From: Rhopalosiphum padi
Taxonomy: Eukaryota > Arthropoda > Insecta > Hemiptera > Aphididae
DNA length: 64,000 bases
Assembly: GCF_020882245.1 (NCBI RefSeq)
Contig: NC_083598.1
Span: 43,375,858 to 43,439,857 of the forward strand
Reading direction: 5' to 3'
Of the stretch, positions 1 to 13,750 are shown piece after piece (the stretch's first letter is position 1; each line of letters begins with the position of its first letter). The position numbers and the translations under genes were made by a program. The notes below the pieces were generated by a model. The model saw nothing but the letters and a program-made list of their open reading frames with translations. It ran no database searches and had not been told where the DNA came from.

Positions 1-900
1 AGTTTAAAAAGAGCTAAAATATTTTTAAGGAAATTTAATAATATAAACATTTAGACATCACTCGTCAGCATTATTATACGGCTGATAAAACCGCAAATCT
101 CTCTATAAAAATAATCATGCACCCCACAATCACCAACATACCGGTTAGTGACATTGAAAATTCGATTAAACAAAAAATAAATACGGTCTGGCAAAATTAT
201 TGGGATTCTATTCCATTATATAATATTCTAATACATTCAAAAGAATTAAAAAAAGCATGAATAAATGGCATATTCCACATCATTTAAAAAGACGGCAGGA
301 AATCACCATCATAAGAGTAAGGATATAGCATAACCTTCTAACCCACTCATATCTCATAAGTAAAGATCCAGTACCCTTATGTAACAAATGCATAGTTATC
401 TTAAGAATTAAACATATCATTCAAGAATATTCAGAATTCTAAAATATAAGAAATATCTTATCAATACCGCGGTTAGGTTTTTAAAAAATAAATATTGCTA
501 TTATTAACTAATATAACAATGTTAAAAAAAAACAAACTTTTATGTATTATTTTCTTTAATTTTTGTATTATGTACACATAAACATAAATAACCTTAGACA
601 TTGAAGTCTATAATAATAATAATAAATAAAAAAAAAACATTTTAATTTTAGTAAAAATTTAAAGTATCAACGGCTATTTATATTTGAATTATAACAAAAA
701 ATAAATAAAAAAATTTTGCTGTTCCCAAAGTACCAACTATAAATTCAATTTTCTACCAGAAATCACCTTCAAAGTTGAGAATCGAAGCATTTATATTGCC
801 TTTAAATGTGATTACTGATGACAGAGACACAAAAAGAATTATACATTATTGTAAAATAAATACACCCATTGCTCGCTCCGCTCAAAATTTAAAAGTATTA
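1..900 (+). repeat. Aphid-type dispersed repeat, split by a LINE insertion
   Basis: The first ~52 bases (AAAAAGAGCTAAAATATTTT..ATAAACATTTAG) match the head of a repeat whose fuller copy lies at 12900-13192. The body resumes at about 648 (GTAAAAATTTAAAGTATCAACGG) and runs through 'GTTGAGAATCGAAGC' (776-790) to a tail at 870-893 (GCTCGCTCCGCTCAAAATTT). The gap between is filled by a LINE fragment. I recognise this sequence type as a non-coding repeat abundant in aphids; the family name is not known to me. No coding capacity is visible. Confidence 0.6.
54..634 (+). mobile_element. Truncated non-LTR retrotransposon (LINE), ORF2 C-terminal end, degenerate
   Basis: Around 262-415 the plus strand translates to RRQEITIIRVRI-stop-HNLLTHSYL, then SKDPVPLCNKC and IKHII. 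This is the conserved C-terminal region of Jockey/R1-like LINE ORF2 (the I-R-hydrophobic-R-I-G-H..L-T-H-S-Y-L motif followed by a Cys-containing segment). The G of the RIGH motif is replaced by a TAG stop. About 130 bases upstream, the peptide INTVWQNYWDS is the usual preceding W..W segment, but it lies in another frame and is closed by a TGA. A TAA-rich, then poly(A) tail occupies roughly 611-637. The short word AAACATTT occurs just before the element (45-52) and just after the tail (635-642), consistent with a target-site duplication. The element is dead: stops, frameshift and loss of most of ORF2. Confidence 0.75.
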
Positions 901-3900
901 TAGGATTTTAATAGGACGTGTGGTATACGTTTTTACAATATTTTAATATATTTTCGTCTGTAAATACTAAAATTATTTTAAATAATTAAAAATAAATGAT
1001 ATATTGCGATGATATCGTATGTTATTTAGTTTTTTAAATTTAAATATATTATATACATATGTATATATGTATATATCTACATATAATATTATATGTTTAT
1101 AAACATTTAAGTCTTTAAATGACAATACTATATTAGACTTGTAATGAGTAAAAATATGTAGAGATATATTATGAATGGTTAAAAAATAATTTGTTTAAAT
1201 AAAATGTTCTGATAAAATTATATTTTAAAATAATAAATATATTCATATAATGTCTAATTGAATATCATACTTCTGTATTATCGTTTTTGAATCATTAAAT
1301 CTGTTTAATCACTTGATGTGACGATTTATTGGAGAGTAAGTACGAGAGATTTTTTAATTTAATTTCATAAATCTAAATAAAATCTGATGATACATCATAA
1401 TGTGTGTATCATTACAGACTTGATTTTTAACATATATTAATGAATACATTATTATTACCTTAGTGTTGTACGAATTTAATTATTCATAGCTATAATACAT
1501 GACACTGCAATAATTTTTCATACCTATATTGTATATTATTAGATGAATATACGTTTTAGTTATTTATTATTTCACAATATAATTATTCAGGTATAACGAT
1601 TTAATTATATTAATTAGGGCTATTAGTGTGTACATCTTATGTGTTAACGGAAATACTAAGAATTTATATATAATTTTACTTATTACTCCTTCAAATGTTC
1701 AATAATTTTCTATGTACACCATACATGTTTATAGAGAAAATATGACCTGGAGACTAATATAGCATTTACATAATAATTATTTGTATTTGAGCTATTTTTT
1801 TTTTTTATCTAAATGCTTCATGAACCGTATGGGAATATAACAATCAAAACTCGAGTAGCCGGAAGTATAGAATATCAACATACTGAAATTAAAAAGTTGA
1901 ATAATTTTGTAAACACGCTGCGAAAGTGTATTATTTTTAATTTTTACGTGTACGTCATTTAAACGGCACAAGCAAAACTATTAAATAATAGCGAAAAATA
2001 ATATTATGATCATGTGTGAATAGGTAGTATTAGATGTATATAAGTACCATGTATTTTATTGTATACCGGTATAAAGACGATGATCTATTGCAACAACTTT
2101 CACTGGCAAGGTCGTTGCTACACTATTACTCGACCACAGGTCGCTCAAAGAATGCCAAAGGAGATGAAACTTTACCCCAAGGACAAGACGTTAAGAAATA
2201 TATGAATTATTAATATTTATATAATATTTTTACGGCTATTAACATTCGAACTAAGTCATTATAATAAATAATAAAATTACCTATATGTTGTTGTAATTAA
2301 TATATTTTAAAGTGTTTAGAATTTATTCAAAAATTTATTTATTATTTTAAATATGCAGTTATTTTTGTCGTTTATGATGTTTTTTATTTTTAAGCTTATA
2401 ATATTAGAGATAAGTCTGCAAAATAAAACAAAAGTAAGTAATTATTACAAATATTATTAATTGCTATTCGTTAAGTTATTCGTCAATATTTAATAAATTC
2501 GGAATAGTTGGTTCATATAAACCTTTCCACACGTCTTAGTATTTATTATTATTATTATAAAAACACAATTTACGTTTACATATGACTATGTGAATCCGAC
2601 AAAGTATTTATTTTATAACATTTTCTGATGACAACTCATTGGGGTAATTATATAATCATTTCATTTCATTTAAAATAATATTTTACATATTTTTCGCTGT
2701 TAAGCATTAGTCAATCACACTCAGATTGTCACCTAAAATTATATTTCGAATTGTAGAATAATATACTTGGATACTTATTACTTATCATACCTTCTTATTT
2801 AACTTATATAAGATAATAATATACTTAATCAAGTATCAAACAGAACTATTTATTGTTTTATTTTGCGGTTTAACCGATCAAACTGTACTATATGAACGGT
2901 ATTAACCTGAACCTATTATATAATTATTTTATTGTTGTAGGATGTTCATAACTTTTACATATTTTATTGTTTTAGTCATGTAAATTAGAGTTCAATAATA
3001 ATTTGTTAATTTGTAAATATGAATATCTGAAATGTCTAACTAATACACGTATAATCGTTATAGAGAAGATTCGTATTTTGTAAAAGAATGTCAGTATATT
3101 AAACTTAGAAACATTATAATAATAATAATTTATCTTAGTTTTAAACAACCGTAAATTGTAATACCTATATGCTGGAACACAAAAATGTTATCGAAAAAAT
3201 TTTCTATTCGATGAGAATTATATTAATATTCCATATAGGAGTTAATTTAACATTGTTGTTCGAACAAATATTAAAGTTGGCAACTCATGCCCATCTACTG
3301 ACTATTATACTATGCTACTAGTGTATAAAAAACAAGCAATATCAATATGTATAAAGATAGATATTGATATTTGATTCTCATCGATTACGTTATAAATAAA
3401 ATGAATTTATAACTTTCTACAAATATTATGGCTTATGAGAATTGGTGTAACCTTAGATATATTCGTAGATGGTGTAAATCACGTTCACGCAATTAATATT
3501 GTCACGCATTATTATACGTATTTAGAAAACTAAATATTATAAGAACTTTAAGTTTTAGGAGGGCTAATTAGTATTATGTAAGCTTAAACGATTTAAACTC
3601 AATAAGCTAGTTTTTAGTAAAGGTACTGAATGTGCATTATTTTTTTATATAAAACAAATTAACGTTTTACTAAAGTTTGGTTTTAATAAAAATTAATAAT
3701 ATGTCAAAATATAAAAATAAATAAATTAGTAATAAGTCGTAAATTCAAAGCTATTTCTAACTAATGTTCCTTTATAATAATTTTAGAAAGTCGTACGATA
3801 TGTACAATTATTAGGCTGTTATATATTTTATATTTTTATAGCATAATAAATTTATTGTATTTAATAAACATCTAATTTTTCAAAGTCGATATTTATTATT

Positions 3901-6008
3901 ATGTAGTTATATCTGCTGATTAATTATACCCATAGGAAATTGTGTATATGAATATTTAGAGTTTACTGGATAGAAATCAATATTTATTTATGTAAATATT
4001 GTGACTAAAGCAATTGTATAAAGTATAAACAGTAGATACTTTTTAATTTCCGTATTTTTAACCGGTCCGATACATAGCTAGTTGGAAAGTATCGTCGAAC
4101 AATTATTGTTGTAAGTTTATAGTTATAACTAATGGGAAAGTAGAGTATAATTAATACTGCAGTATTAATGAATAACTAATTATATAAACAGCTTCCAAAT
4201 CAACTAATTCTAATATTTAATACCTACAACAAAAGTGCTCGTCACTGTTCAATCGCTTATCTTATTTTTCAACGTGAAAAAATGTTTGTAATGTTTTCAC
4301 GGACATTTTATTCGACGTGTTCACAAAGTGGCTTATTCCAAGTAAAAATGACTTACCATCTTAAGAGTGTGACTGTATGAAATGATTTTTTGATAAGCAT
4401 ATCGAATGTCATTTAATTATAATCCCATAATACTCGTGCGGACTGGTAGTCGTACAATACAAAACTAAAACTGTCCAAGATCTGATTTTCTAGCACCGAT
4501 AAATTGAATGAATAACTCAAACCAACAATAAACATTTTTCTTCAAAATAATGACTTTAATCGTTGATAAAAAATCATAATATATTCTAGAAAAAATATTA
4601 TATTAATATTCAAAAACTCAAGACATGTAACAACTTTTCCTGGAATTAAAACCAAACTGATTATCATTTTATATTCTAATCTCGCATTTCTAAAAAAACT
4701 AACAAATTGCAACAAAAACCAATTTTTCAATTTTCACCATCTAAAAATATATGAGTAATTTTATTCAATTGAATATTAATTATGATACTCAACGATTAAA
4801 ACACAAAAAAAAACTTTAAATTTGTTGGAGACTTAAACCGAAAATAATTGTCTTTTTTCATTATAAATAAATGTAAATAATATGCTGTGATTTAGTATAA
4901 CATGTAGGATTTAATTTAAATTTGGCTTACGCAACTGTTAATATTTAATAATAATTTGTTCTGTATATTGTATTATGTTATAGGTACTCGTGGGCACATT
5001 ATATTGTTCTGTAGTTCTGTTATGTCACATTTAAATACTTAATCGTTAGTGTAGGTATTGATTGTATTTTATATACCTATTCCATGAGACAATAGCATAG
5101 TATGATATCGCCGTAGATACGCAGTATTCAGCTTATTTCATTCGGGTTAAAAGGAAAATAATACGATAATACTAAATAAATAGGTTAGGGGAGGGGGCTT
5201 TGAGCAACCAGTTATACAATTTCACTGATCAATCTGCTGTAGCAGACGACCATTTGAATGACTATGGGCGTTTTAAATAAAAAAAATCCAATATATGAAT
5301 TACGTCATTACAAGACAAGCGATGCCGCCGTTATTTTTTTTAAAGAAAAAAAGTAAGAATATGAAATAGCGTTATTTTTTACCGCCAATCCTCGAAGACT
5401 CGGGACACTTCCTGTACAGCTAGAAGCGATCATGATTCTCTGGAGCACGCGCGCCGTAAAAGCGTAGAAGGATAGAATATATATTATAGTATATTATGTA
5501 CATAGTACCTATGTAGAGGCCGCACTGTATGTCATTATACGTATAGTAGTTATGTAACTGCAGAAACGTAAAAATAAAATTGCCGCCTCTGTCTGTTATG
5601 AAAATATTATATAGGTATACATATAATTACAAGGGACGTCCAGCCTGTGAATTTGGCAGGTTAGATAACCGCTGTAGATATCGATCAAAACTCTTTGAAC
5701 TGTTATAGAATATATATAACATATACCTACCTACTATTTTACGATGTATATCACAGTGGAAGCATAGCGATCATCTCGGACGGAGAACGTGACCGTTTGA
5801 ACGACCTTGAGGAGAAGGGGATGTCATAATAATATACATAATATATTATGGAGTATAGATATATGTCGAATATGAAATGGATGTAGCACGGACTTTATTT
5901 TAGACTCACGGACTTTATATCATAGCGGTTGTGGTGTGGATGACGCGAAGAAGATCCATGTCTTATTACGGGGAAGATCTATTGAAACATTTGAAACCTA
6001 CCTTACAC
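901..6008. other. AT-rich non-coding stretch
   Basis: No open frame with codon-like composition and no convincing splice pairs. A less AT-rich block at about 2070-2200 gives no recognisable peptide on either strand. The segment 4520-4740, read on the minus strand, has the flavour of the dispersed repeats seen elsewhere in the window but is too diverged to assign. A moderately GC-richer stretch at 5390-5960 also yields no gene. Confidence 0.5.
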
Positions 6009-6166
6009 TAGGCACGTAAATAGGTGCTTATTTCTTTTTTTAGCGCTTAACCTTTTTCAGAACAGTTGAGGCTTAAAAATTTTTTTTATTAATTATTAGT
6101 TATTAAAATACGGTCTTTGGGGGGGATGGTGGATCGCTACTACGGCTCCCTTAAATTACGTGCCTG
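6009..6166. mobile_element. hAT-type MITE, 158 bp
   Basis: The element has terminal inverted repeats TAGGCACGTAA at the left end and, as reverse complement, CAGGCACGTAA at the right end. It is flanked by 8-bp direct repeats CCTTACAC (6001-6008) and CCTTACAT (6167-6174) that differ only at the last base. Eight-base duplications and YAG..CTG-type termini are characteristic of hAT elements. The interior has no coding capacity, so it depended on a transposase in trans. Confidence 0.65.
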
Positions 6167-9100
6167 CCTTACATGTACGTTATTAGAGTAAAACTCTACT
6201 GCAGCACGTATGCGGCAATTAAAAAACAGTAGAATCAATCATCTCAACTAGGTCGTAGATAGAGAGTTCGGTGTATACTACTTGCATCGGTGATTATTAT
6301 CATTAGATGATTTGCGTCCCACCAAAAGAAGGTTCAAAAAGGGACACAGTCTATTTGCGTCCAAGAGTAACTTTTTAGACAACCTAATTACTTCCATAGA
6401 TGTTATGGAGTACAAATCTGACCCACGAATTACCTCCCATGATTTTTTTTTTAAAAAGGTTACTCAATTTGCCTTCTATTTTAAATACTGGCCCTCTTGT
6501 ATACTGGAATTGCCTCCAATAAATATGATTAATCAATTTCTAGTAAAAAACATTAAAAATTAATTTTTTTTTAAATTAAAAACAATCATTTTACACAACA
6601 AAAATAATGCATAATCATATTAAATAATCAAGCTGCCTCAAGATAAAATATCATAATCTTTTACAGTCAACAATTTAAGTTATCTAATAAATAATTATTA
6701 CATACCGTTAAATAAAATGTCGTATCTTAAAGTGAATATGTTATTATAAATAATGATAAAAAATTATCAATAAATAAAAAAATCTAGATAAAATATCTAA
6801 TGATGTTAAATAATGTTTTTATATCAACAGTTTAAGTTTAATAAATAATAATTATAGGTACACCTATTAATAAAATACCATATCGTCCATATCTTAATAT
6901 TTCTGATGTTTAAATTTATTAACCAATAATATTAAATTTTATTTAAGTAAAATTCCTAATTTGTCTGAGAAATACTGTATGTCTTAAAAATAAAATTGTT
7001 GAACATTACGGAAATTGATAAAATAATCAATAGATAATAATACACGCGCACAATTGATACATTAATTAATAATCTAAGTATGCTATGGAAGGCAATTCGA
7101 GTAGACCGTATAAGTATATTCAAATTGTCTGTTCTAACAAGATAATATCTAAAATTAAATCAATAATTTCATTGCATATAGTAAAATTTATAGTAATATA
7201 ATATACATAAAAGTTTTAAGTTCCCAAGAATAATATTTTTAAATTATAACCAAATGATTAACATATAGTTATTTATCGTTTAAATAATTAATTTCGTTTA
7301 AATTTTAACTTAAAATGTCAATAAAAAATAATTGTGTTAATACGTTATTTAAATTTTATGATTTCAGTATGAATTACTTTTGATGAATCTTATATTAAAT
7401 TTTCAAAACTTAGGTATCTAACGACATTATTTAATAAATTTCTAACTACAATAAAGTTTTAAACTTCATATACATCATAAAAATTATGCCTATATATACT
7501 TTTAATATATGTATACAAATATAAGAAAAACTTAGGTGGGATCCTGTATTAAATTTTCAAGAAATTTGACACAACGAATAAATATTTATCGACATTTATA
7601 GAAATAATTCCTGTTTTCCTTTTTTTTTTTTTTTCGTAATTCCTGATATTTAAAAAAAAGTACTTGAATGTTACTCATGATTGGAACATGGATTTCTATG
7701 CAATTGCATTCTTTTTCTTTTCATATATTTAGATTTTTGTCAGTAATGTATAAGAACCATAATAGTTTGTAACTAATAGTGAAATTTGTTTTTGCATATT
7801 TCTGCATATTTAATGGTTATTGCATATTTTTGAATATTTTTACAAAATTCAAAATAAATTACATATTGAAGATGATGATAAACAGAAAAATAATAAACAT
7901 TCATCAATGATACATTTATCTCTCCATTCAAAATCAATGAAGTGAATTCAATTTAAATTCATCGGATTGTAAAAGTAAAAACTTTAGGTACAATCAATAG
8001 TGGCAATAAAACATAATAAAAAGAAATATTAGTAATATTATTCAATCACTGTTCATAGTCTTATAATTTAATAATTATAATATTTTTATGATTTTAAATT
8101 ACTTCAATGAATAAATTATGGTTGTTTTTATATAATTTATCACTGACAGTTAAAATGAATATAAAATCTACACAATTATTTAATTCTTAAATTGAAAGCG
8201 TTCGTTAAGTTTTATATGATGAGTGAACTAATGTAAGTATACGTGTGGTTTATACATGTACTAGCTATTATGTAATATTTAATATAATATGCTTAATATT
8301 TGGCTGATTATGGTTTGATTAAAATTAGAACCCATATTTTTAAGCACACATGATAATTTTCTTATTGTGTGTGCACTAAACTTTGGTTGACTTTATCGGC
8401 ATGTTTTCAAAATCAAATTATTTTGTTTCACATAATTATTAGGTAAATCAAATTAAGAAATATCAGTAATAAGTATTTATTTAAGCATATAACGATATAA
8501 ACTGATTATTAAATAGTCTGTAACTTGTGTTTTAAACACATTAGATTATAATAATATATTAATTAATAATATACTTAACCTTTATATTCTTTAAGTCATC
8601 AGCTCATAGTTTTCAATACTAATATTGACATTTCTGTCTAATTATATAATATATTAATATATGGTAAAAAAATGTATTTTGTAAAAATATTTTCTATTTT
8701 TCGGCTTAAAAGGCAAGTCATGCAATATAGGTTCGTTTCTTCCCGGTCGAACCGGTTGACGGTATCGTAGACATAAATTCAATCAATATTCTATCAGAAA
8801 TTTACAATAATAATAAAATATGCAAATATGAAATTACAATTTATAAGGTAATTATTTTTTAACATTTAGTTTTGTATAGCTCTTTTTGATAGCTATGCAT
8901 AATATGATTCTATATGTACGCAATATAAAAATATATATAAATTTAAATAGTTTAATAAGTAGTTCATATTGAAACTATACAATTTTAAAAAAATGTTTAA
9001 AGACGATTATTTGTATAGACATTTTAAATTCCAATTTGAACGAAATTTAAAAACATTATTCGTGGAAACTTTTATGTATTTTGTATAAATATGTATATTA

Positions 9101-9766
9101 TCATACGAAATAAAATTTTTGATTTATTTTAAAATATTATTTATTTATAAGTACTAAAAATCTATTTTTACGGTTAGAAAGTAAAAAATCTGAGTATACA
9201 ACATGCGTTAATAAAGTGACAAATAATGTATAACAAATAACAATTATGATACTATAATATGACAGCAGGCAATATACTTCGCTAACAACACGAACAACCA
9301 CTATAATTACAATATTATTTTACAGTAAAAATATTGCACTGGGTCGTAATACATATGAATCATTATTATTTATCAAACATTTAAGCAGTAATAACTGTTT
9401 AATACGAGTACTATAATATATAATAGGAAGACAATACCTCATCTTAAATAGCTAATTGTGTATAGTTTTTTGTAAGAGAGATAAAATAATAGAAGGCGGA
9501 TTCTATAGGCGTATAGGATTATTAAAATAGATAATACTAGTGTTAGATCGTGAATTATGTACCTATATATAATATTATAATATAATTCAATTAGTGTTAT
9601 TGTTTCGTTGACGCAATAATGATTAAACAATTTTCGATGCGCGTGAGAACATAATATCGCAGTATGCCAGTACCTATGTATTGTGTGTACAATATATAAA
9701 TAATTTAATAATTATCTATTTCTGGTGTGAGATATAGAATAAATATATGCATTATACATATATATT

Positions 9767-9805
<39 letters not shown>

Positions 9806-12800
9806 GATTATACAATATACATTCGGACTACTGAGGATGAGATTACAAGAAGAATATTTCGGTGCAGAAATTTTGATTTCAAAGAAATCTATCAATAACA
9901 GCCATAATAACTGTGTAATTGTACCTACTCCAAGTTGTACCTACGCGTTGTTCTCGTTAGGTATTGGTTACATCGAGTATATCCGCGAGTATTGACCGCT
10001 GCTGTTCGATTTAAACTATAATAATAAAACCAGTATGCATGATAGAATAAAATATTATTATGCAAATGCATCATTCATATATATCAAGCATTCAGACATT
10101 TATATACGTAATATAGGTATACCTAACCTAACCTATTAAGTGTACAGTATATTTGAAAATCTAGACATTAAGTAAACTTATAAGAAATTGTAAAATTAAA
10201 ATTTTTATAGATACATGAATAAAGTAAAAATGGTGATAAGTAAACTTGCAGGTTAATTGTAAACAGATATTATGTACAAAAATATAACAATATGTGTTAC
10301 ATTTTAACGTTAGCTGTTAGGCACTATTTACTATCAGACGGATACGATTGCATTAATTATGAAAATAATAATTCATCCGTCGACCGTCCGGATACTTCTA
10401 TAGACTATAGTATGTATAGATCAAATTGTAATTATATATATTGTATATATAATATATGTATACTGTGTGAAAGTATTATTGGAATGTCCGGCATAATACG
10501 TAGTATGCACTCCAGCTTGGTTATGCAATACCACGACTTTAAGAAAGGTCTTCTTTTTAATATAGAATAAAATAAAAATGCGTTCATCGTTTTATTATAC
10601 ATCAACTAGTGTGTGCTTTAGAGGTATGCCGTATGTGTCTTTAAGTACCTAACTATACTTACAACCCAGTGCGTATAAAATTACTGTAAATAGCTGTACA
10701 TCTACAAGTTTGCAACCGATGGTCATATTAGCTGCAATTGAAGCCTTCCAGCCATTTAGTCGTCATGGCTTACATCACAAACACACGCATAATACATACA
10801 TATATACATATATATTCACGCATATCCATAATATACACTATACTAAATTATATTACTTAAGTGCGCATTACACATATACGTTCAAAAATGGATTCATACA
10901 CAATAATATGATTATTGTATGTATATAGCATCGTAGTCGTAGCATCGCGGTAGCTAAGGATTGATGCTTTTGTCCCATGAACCTACATAATAAATCCACG
11001 GTGATGGATAAACAGAGTGACTACGAGAAATAGCTTTTGAAAGAATTAGACTAATTTCATTTTAAAGAGAAAATATTATTTATAGATATAAAAACGTAAT
11101 GAAATGTGCCATTTAAGTTATGTTTTAAAAATAATGTCTTCGTCGATTCAATCGCAATCTATCACTCTGCTTTTAAGTTCTCTTGTACTCTTTTTAATGC
11201 TTGCTGATCAATTAATTGGATGATCAATTAATTGAATTTCACGACGAATCACGTCATGAAATTATTTCATTGGATTTTATCCACATAAACGTGAGATTCT
11301 AAATAACCCCAAATAAACTAAGATCAGGAGATTGTCACATTTTCAAAAATAAATTAACCGTTTTTCACAAAACTGTTTTACGCAAACATGCGGTGTTTTA
11401 GCGTCTACTGCTCCATTTGATTGAAATAGTTTATCTTCACAAACTTAAAGTCATCAACTTGACGTAAAGTCCTATCAGAAAATATTAAGGAAGATATACT
11501 AGATAAAACGTAGGGTACCTAATATTAACTTAGGTATAGGTATCGTTGGGTGTGACTATGAGAGTATAAACTATAGACTAGACTAGCCGTCTAGGTCCTG
11601 GAGACTGGAGACATTGGGATACCCATCCCCCATTTTTCCATGAAGTGGTTGCCTCTTAAATAGCTATTCACATCACCACTGAACAATAATACAATCAGAA
11701 AAAAAATCGTCGAATATTATTTTATATTTATTTAGGAATTATTTGGTGTGAAACAACAATATTTTTTAAAGATACTTTAGTAAGTTTTTAATTAAGTACT
11801 ATATTTTCAATAATGATTTGCAAATAGTATACGAAGAGAAATTTCGAGAATGTGATCATATTATTATGTTAGTAAACAATAAATGTTTATTGTTTATATA
11901 GTTTATGAATAAATAACCAATTTTATTATATCTTGTTAGCACGACATAACACGCGTCAACAACTATTTTGTATCGAGTATCGACGTATCGTTAAATATAT
12001 ATACTTATAAAGTTGTATCATGAAATATTCGATTTCAATTCTACTGTAGATATAATATTATTACTTATATTAGCATATATTAGTAATGGATGAGCTAAAC
12101 CAATGCTTATAAGTTATAACTAAAAAGTGGAGTTGATTAAACGGAATAAATGATTATAGTAATACCTATAATAGTATTATACAAAACGGAAATAAAAATA
12201 TAGTATAATGTATATATAGGTACGCAAGAAACATGCCGTAACTTGTAAATAAAAAATAAATAACACTTTCACATTAAATTATCTAAAGTAATGTAATAGT
12301 AAAAATATTTTGTGAAAGCTTTATATGTATATATGATTTACAAGTATATACTAATAATATTATAGAATAAAATCATGCTTAAGTACTAATTAAAAAAATA
12401 TATGTGTATATTTTACAGTAAAATTCATCCGACAAGGAGCGAGAACATTTTTATGTATAATATTTACGTTGTTTTTTCGTTTTATATACTTTTTGATAGG
12501 TTCTGTTTAATTTACTGCATTTTAAACTAAATGAATATTTGATATTTTTGTGCTTAATTAATTTAAGATTTTTAAAAGTAGGTGCGTACCTATTTTATAC
12601 AAATATTACTTATTTTTTCAATTTATTTCTTTTTTGAGATTTTCATTAGTTTTAAACTGCTATACTCTTACTTTTTAATCTGTTTAAAACTTAATTTTAA
12701 ATTAAATATAATTAAATTGCATTGAAAATAAAAATTCAAGACGATTGATTAGTTTTATTAGTTTTAGTTTTTTTTTTTAGTTTTAAGTATAAAAGACTAT

Positions 12801-12899
12801 TATTCGTTAATTAAAATGATTAATAAATAACATATTATTATAGGTAGTTATAAAAATTATATTAAACAACTGAAAAAAAATTGAAAAAGTAAAATGTTT
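6167..12899. other. AT-rich non-coding stretch
   Basis: Only short spurious open frames occur. An 83-codon frame at 6312-6563 is low-complexity and carries no recognisable domain. TGCATATTT-type words recur at 7790-7840. A pair of 14-base palindromic direct repeats sits at 11205-11234. Nothing else supports a gene. Confidence 0.5.
9767..9805. repeat. (AC)n/(AT)n compound microsatellite
   Basis: A run of AC dinucleotides (9767-9786) passes directly into a run of AT dinucleotides (to 9805). It should be polymorphic. Confidence 0.95.
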
Positions 12900-13192
12900 A
12901 TGGATAGCTCAAAAAGAGTCAAAATATTTTTAAAATTATAGCACGTGCAGAAACTAATATTATAAATATTTAGTAAAAATTTAAAATATATAGGTACTAG
13001 TTTTTATGTTACAAAATCGATTTTGTGAATAACTAATTTTGCGTTAAAATGTCCATGTTTCTTTAACTTTTTTTTCGGCTCAAAATTGATAATAAAGTAT
13101 TTTTATTATCCAAATGATATTGACATACAGAAAAATAGCACACGCATTCATTATAGATTAATATATATTCATCGCTCCGTTCAGAATCTAAT
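12900..13192 (+). repeat. Aphid-type dispersed repeat, most complete copy
   Basis: It starts with TAGCTCAAAAAGAGTCAAAA, passes through ACAAAATCGATTTTGTGAAT (13011-13030) and GCGTTAAAAT, and ends with ATCGCTCCGTTCAGAATCTA (13171-13190). The same head, middle and tail words recur in the copies at 1-900 and 13751-14155, in the same orientation. It is non-coding and of unknown class; the recognition as an aphid repeat is from memory. Confidence 0.65.
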
Positions 13193-13603
13193 ATGTGTAT
13201 ATATAATGCCTCTATGGCTTTATTTATTATTATATTATATTTTAATACACGAGTTTTGTTTTTAATATATATTAATTTTTTTTATTTAATCAAGAAAATG
13301 ATTATTATTACTAGTTTTTAATAGCAGCACAGTTATTATTATATATAGTTCTATGTATAGTCATGCGTAATTAATATACAATGAACATTAAAAATAAAAT
13401 AATTATAAAAAGTTTATTAAATTATTTACTTTATGTACATTTTAATTTCTTTTAAATAATAATAATAATAAAATACCAAGCAACAAAATGTATTTACATT
13501 ATTGAGAAATGTTGAAAGTTTCAGCATTATTTTCAAATACAGGTTTTGTACAAACAATTCTTTGAAATTTCTTAATTTCTTCAAACTATGAAGATTGTTT
13601 ATA

Positions 13604-13694
13604 TTTTAGTATTTGTTGTGCATTATACCATTGATTATAAATAGTATTGTTTATAACCAATGATTATACTAAATAAAATATTATAATACTAAAT
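13604..13694. repeat. Imperfect inverted repeat (hairpin)
   Basis: The core arms are CCATTGATTATAAA (13628-13641) and its near-complement TTTATAACCAATG (13650-13662), separated by about eight bases. Weaker pairing continues outward through TTTAGTAT (near 13605) and ATACTAAA (near 13686). It could be a small palindromic MITE or simply a chance AT-rich palindrome. Confidence 0.4.
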
Positions 13695-13750
13695 TTTTTT
13701 GGATTATTAAAAAAAAACTTTTTTATCGGCACAATAATATTTAAATAAAA

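Noticed and set aside
7790..7845. Recurring TGCATATTT words
   Set aside because: Irregular spacing and only a few copies; not a definable tandem array.
10118..10136. CCTAACCTAACCTA, resembling the insect telomere repeat
   Set aside because: Fewer than three units; too short to indicate an interstitial telomere array.
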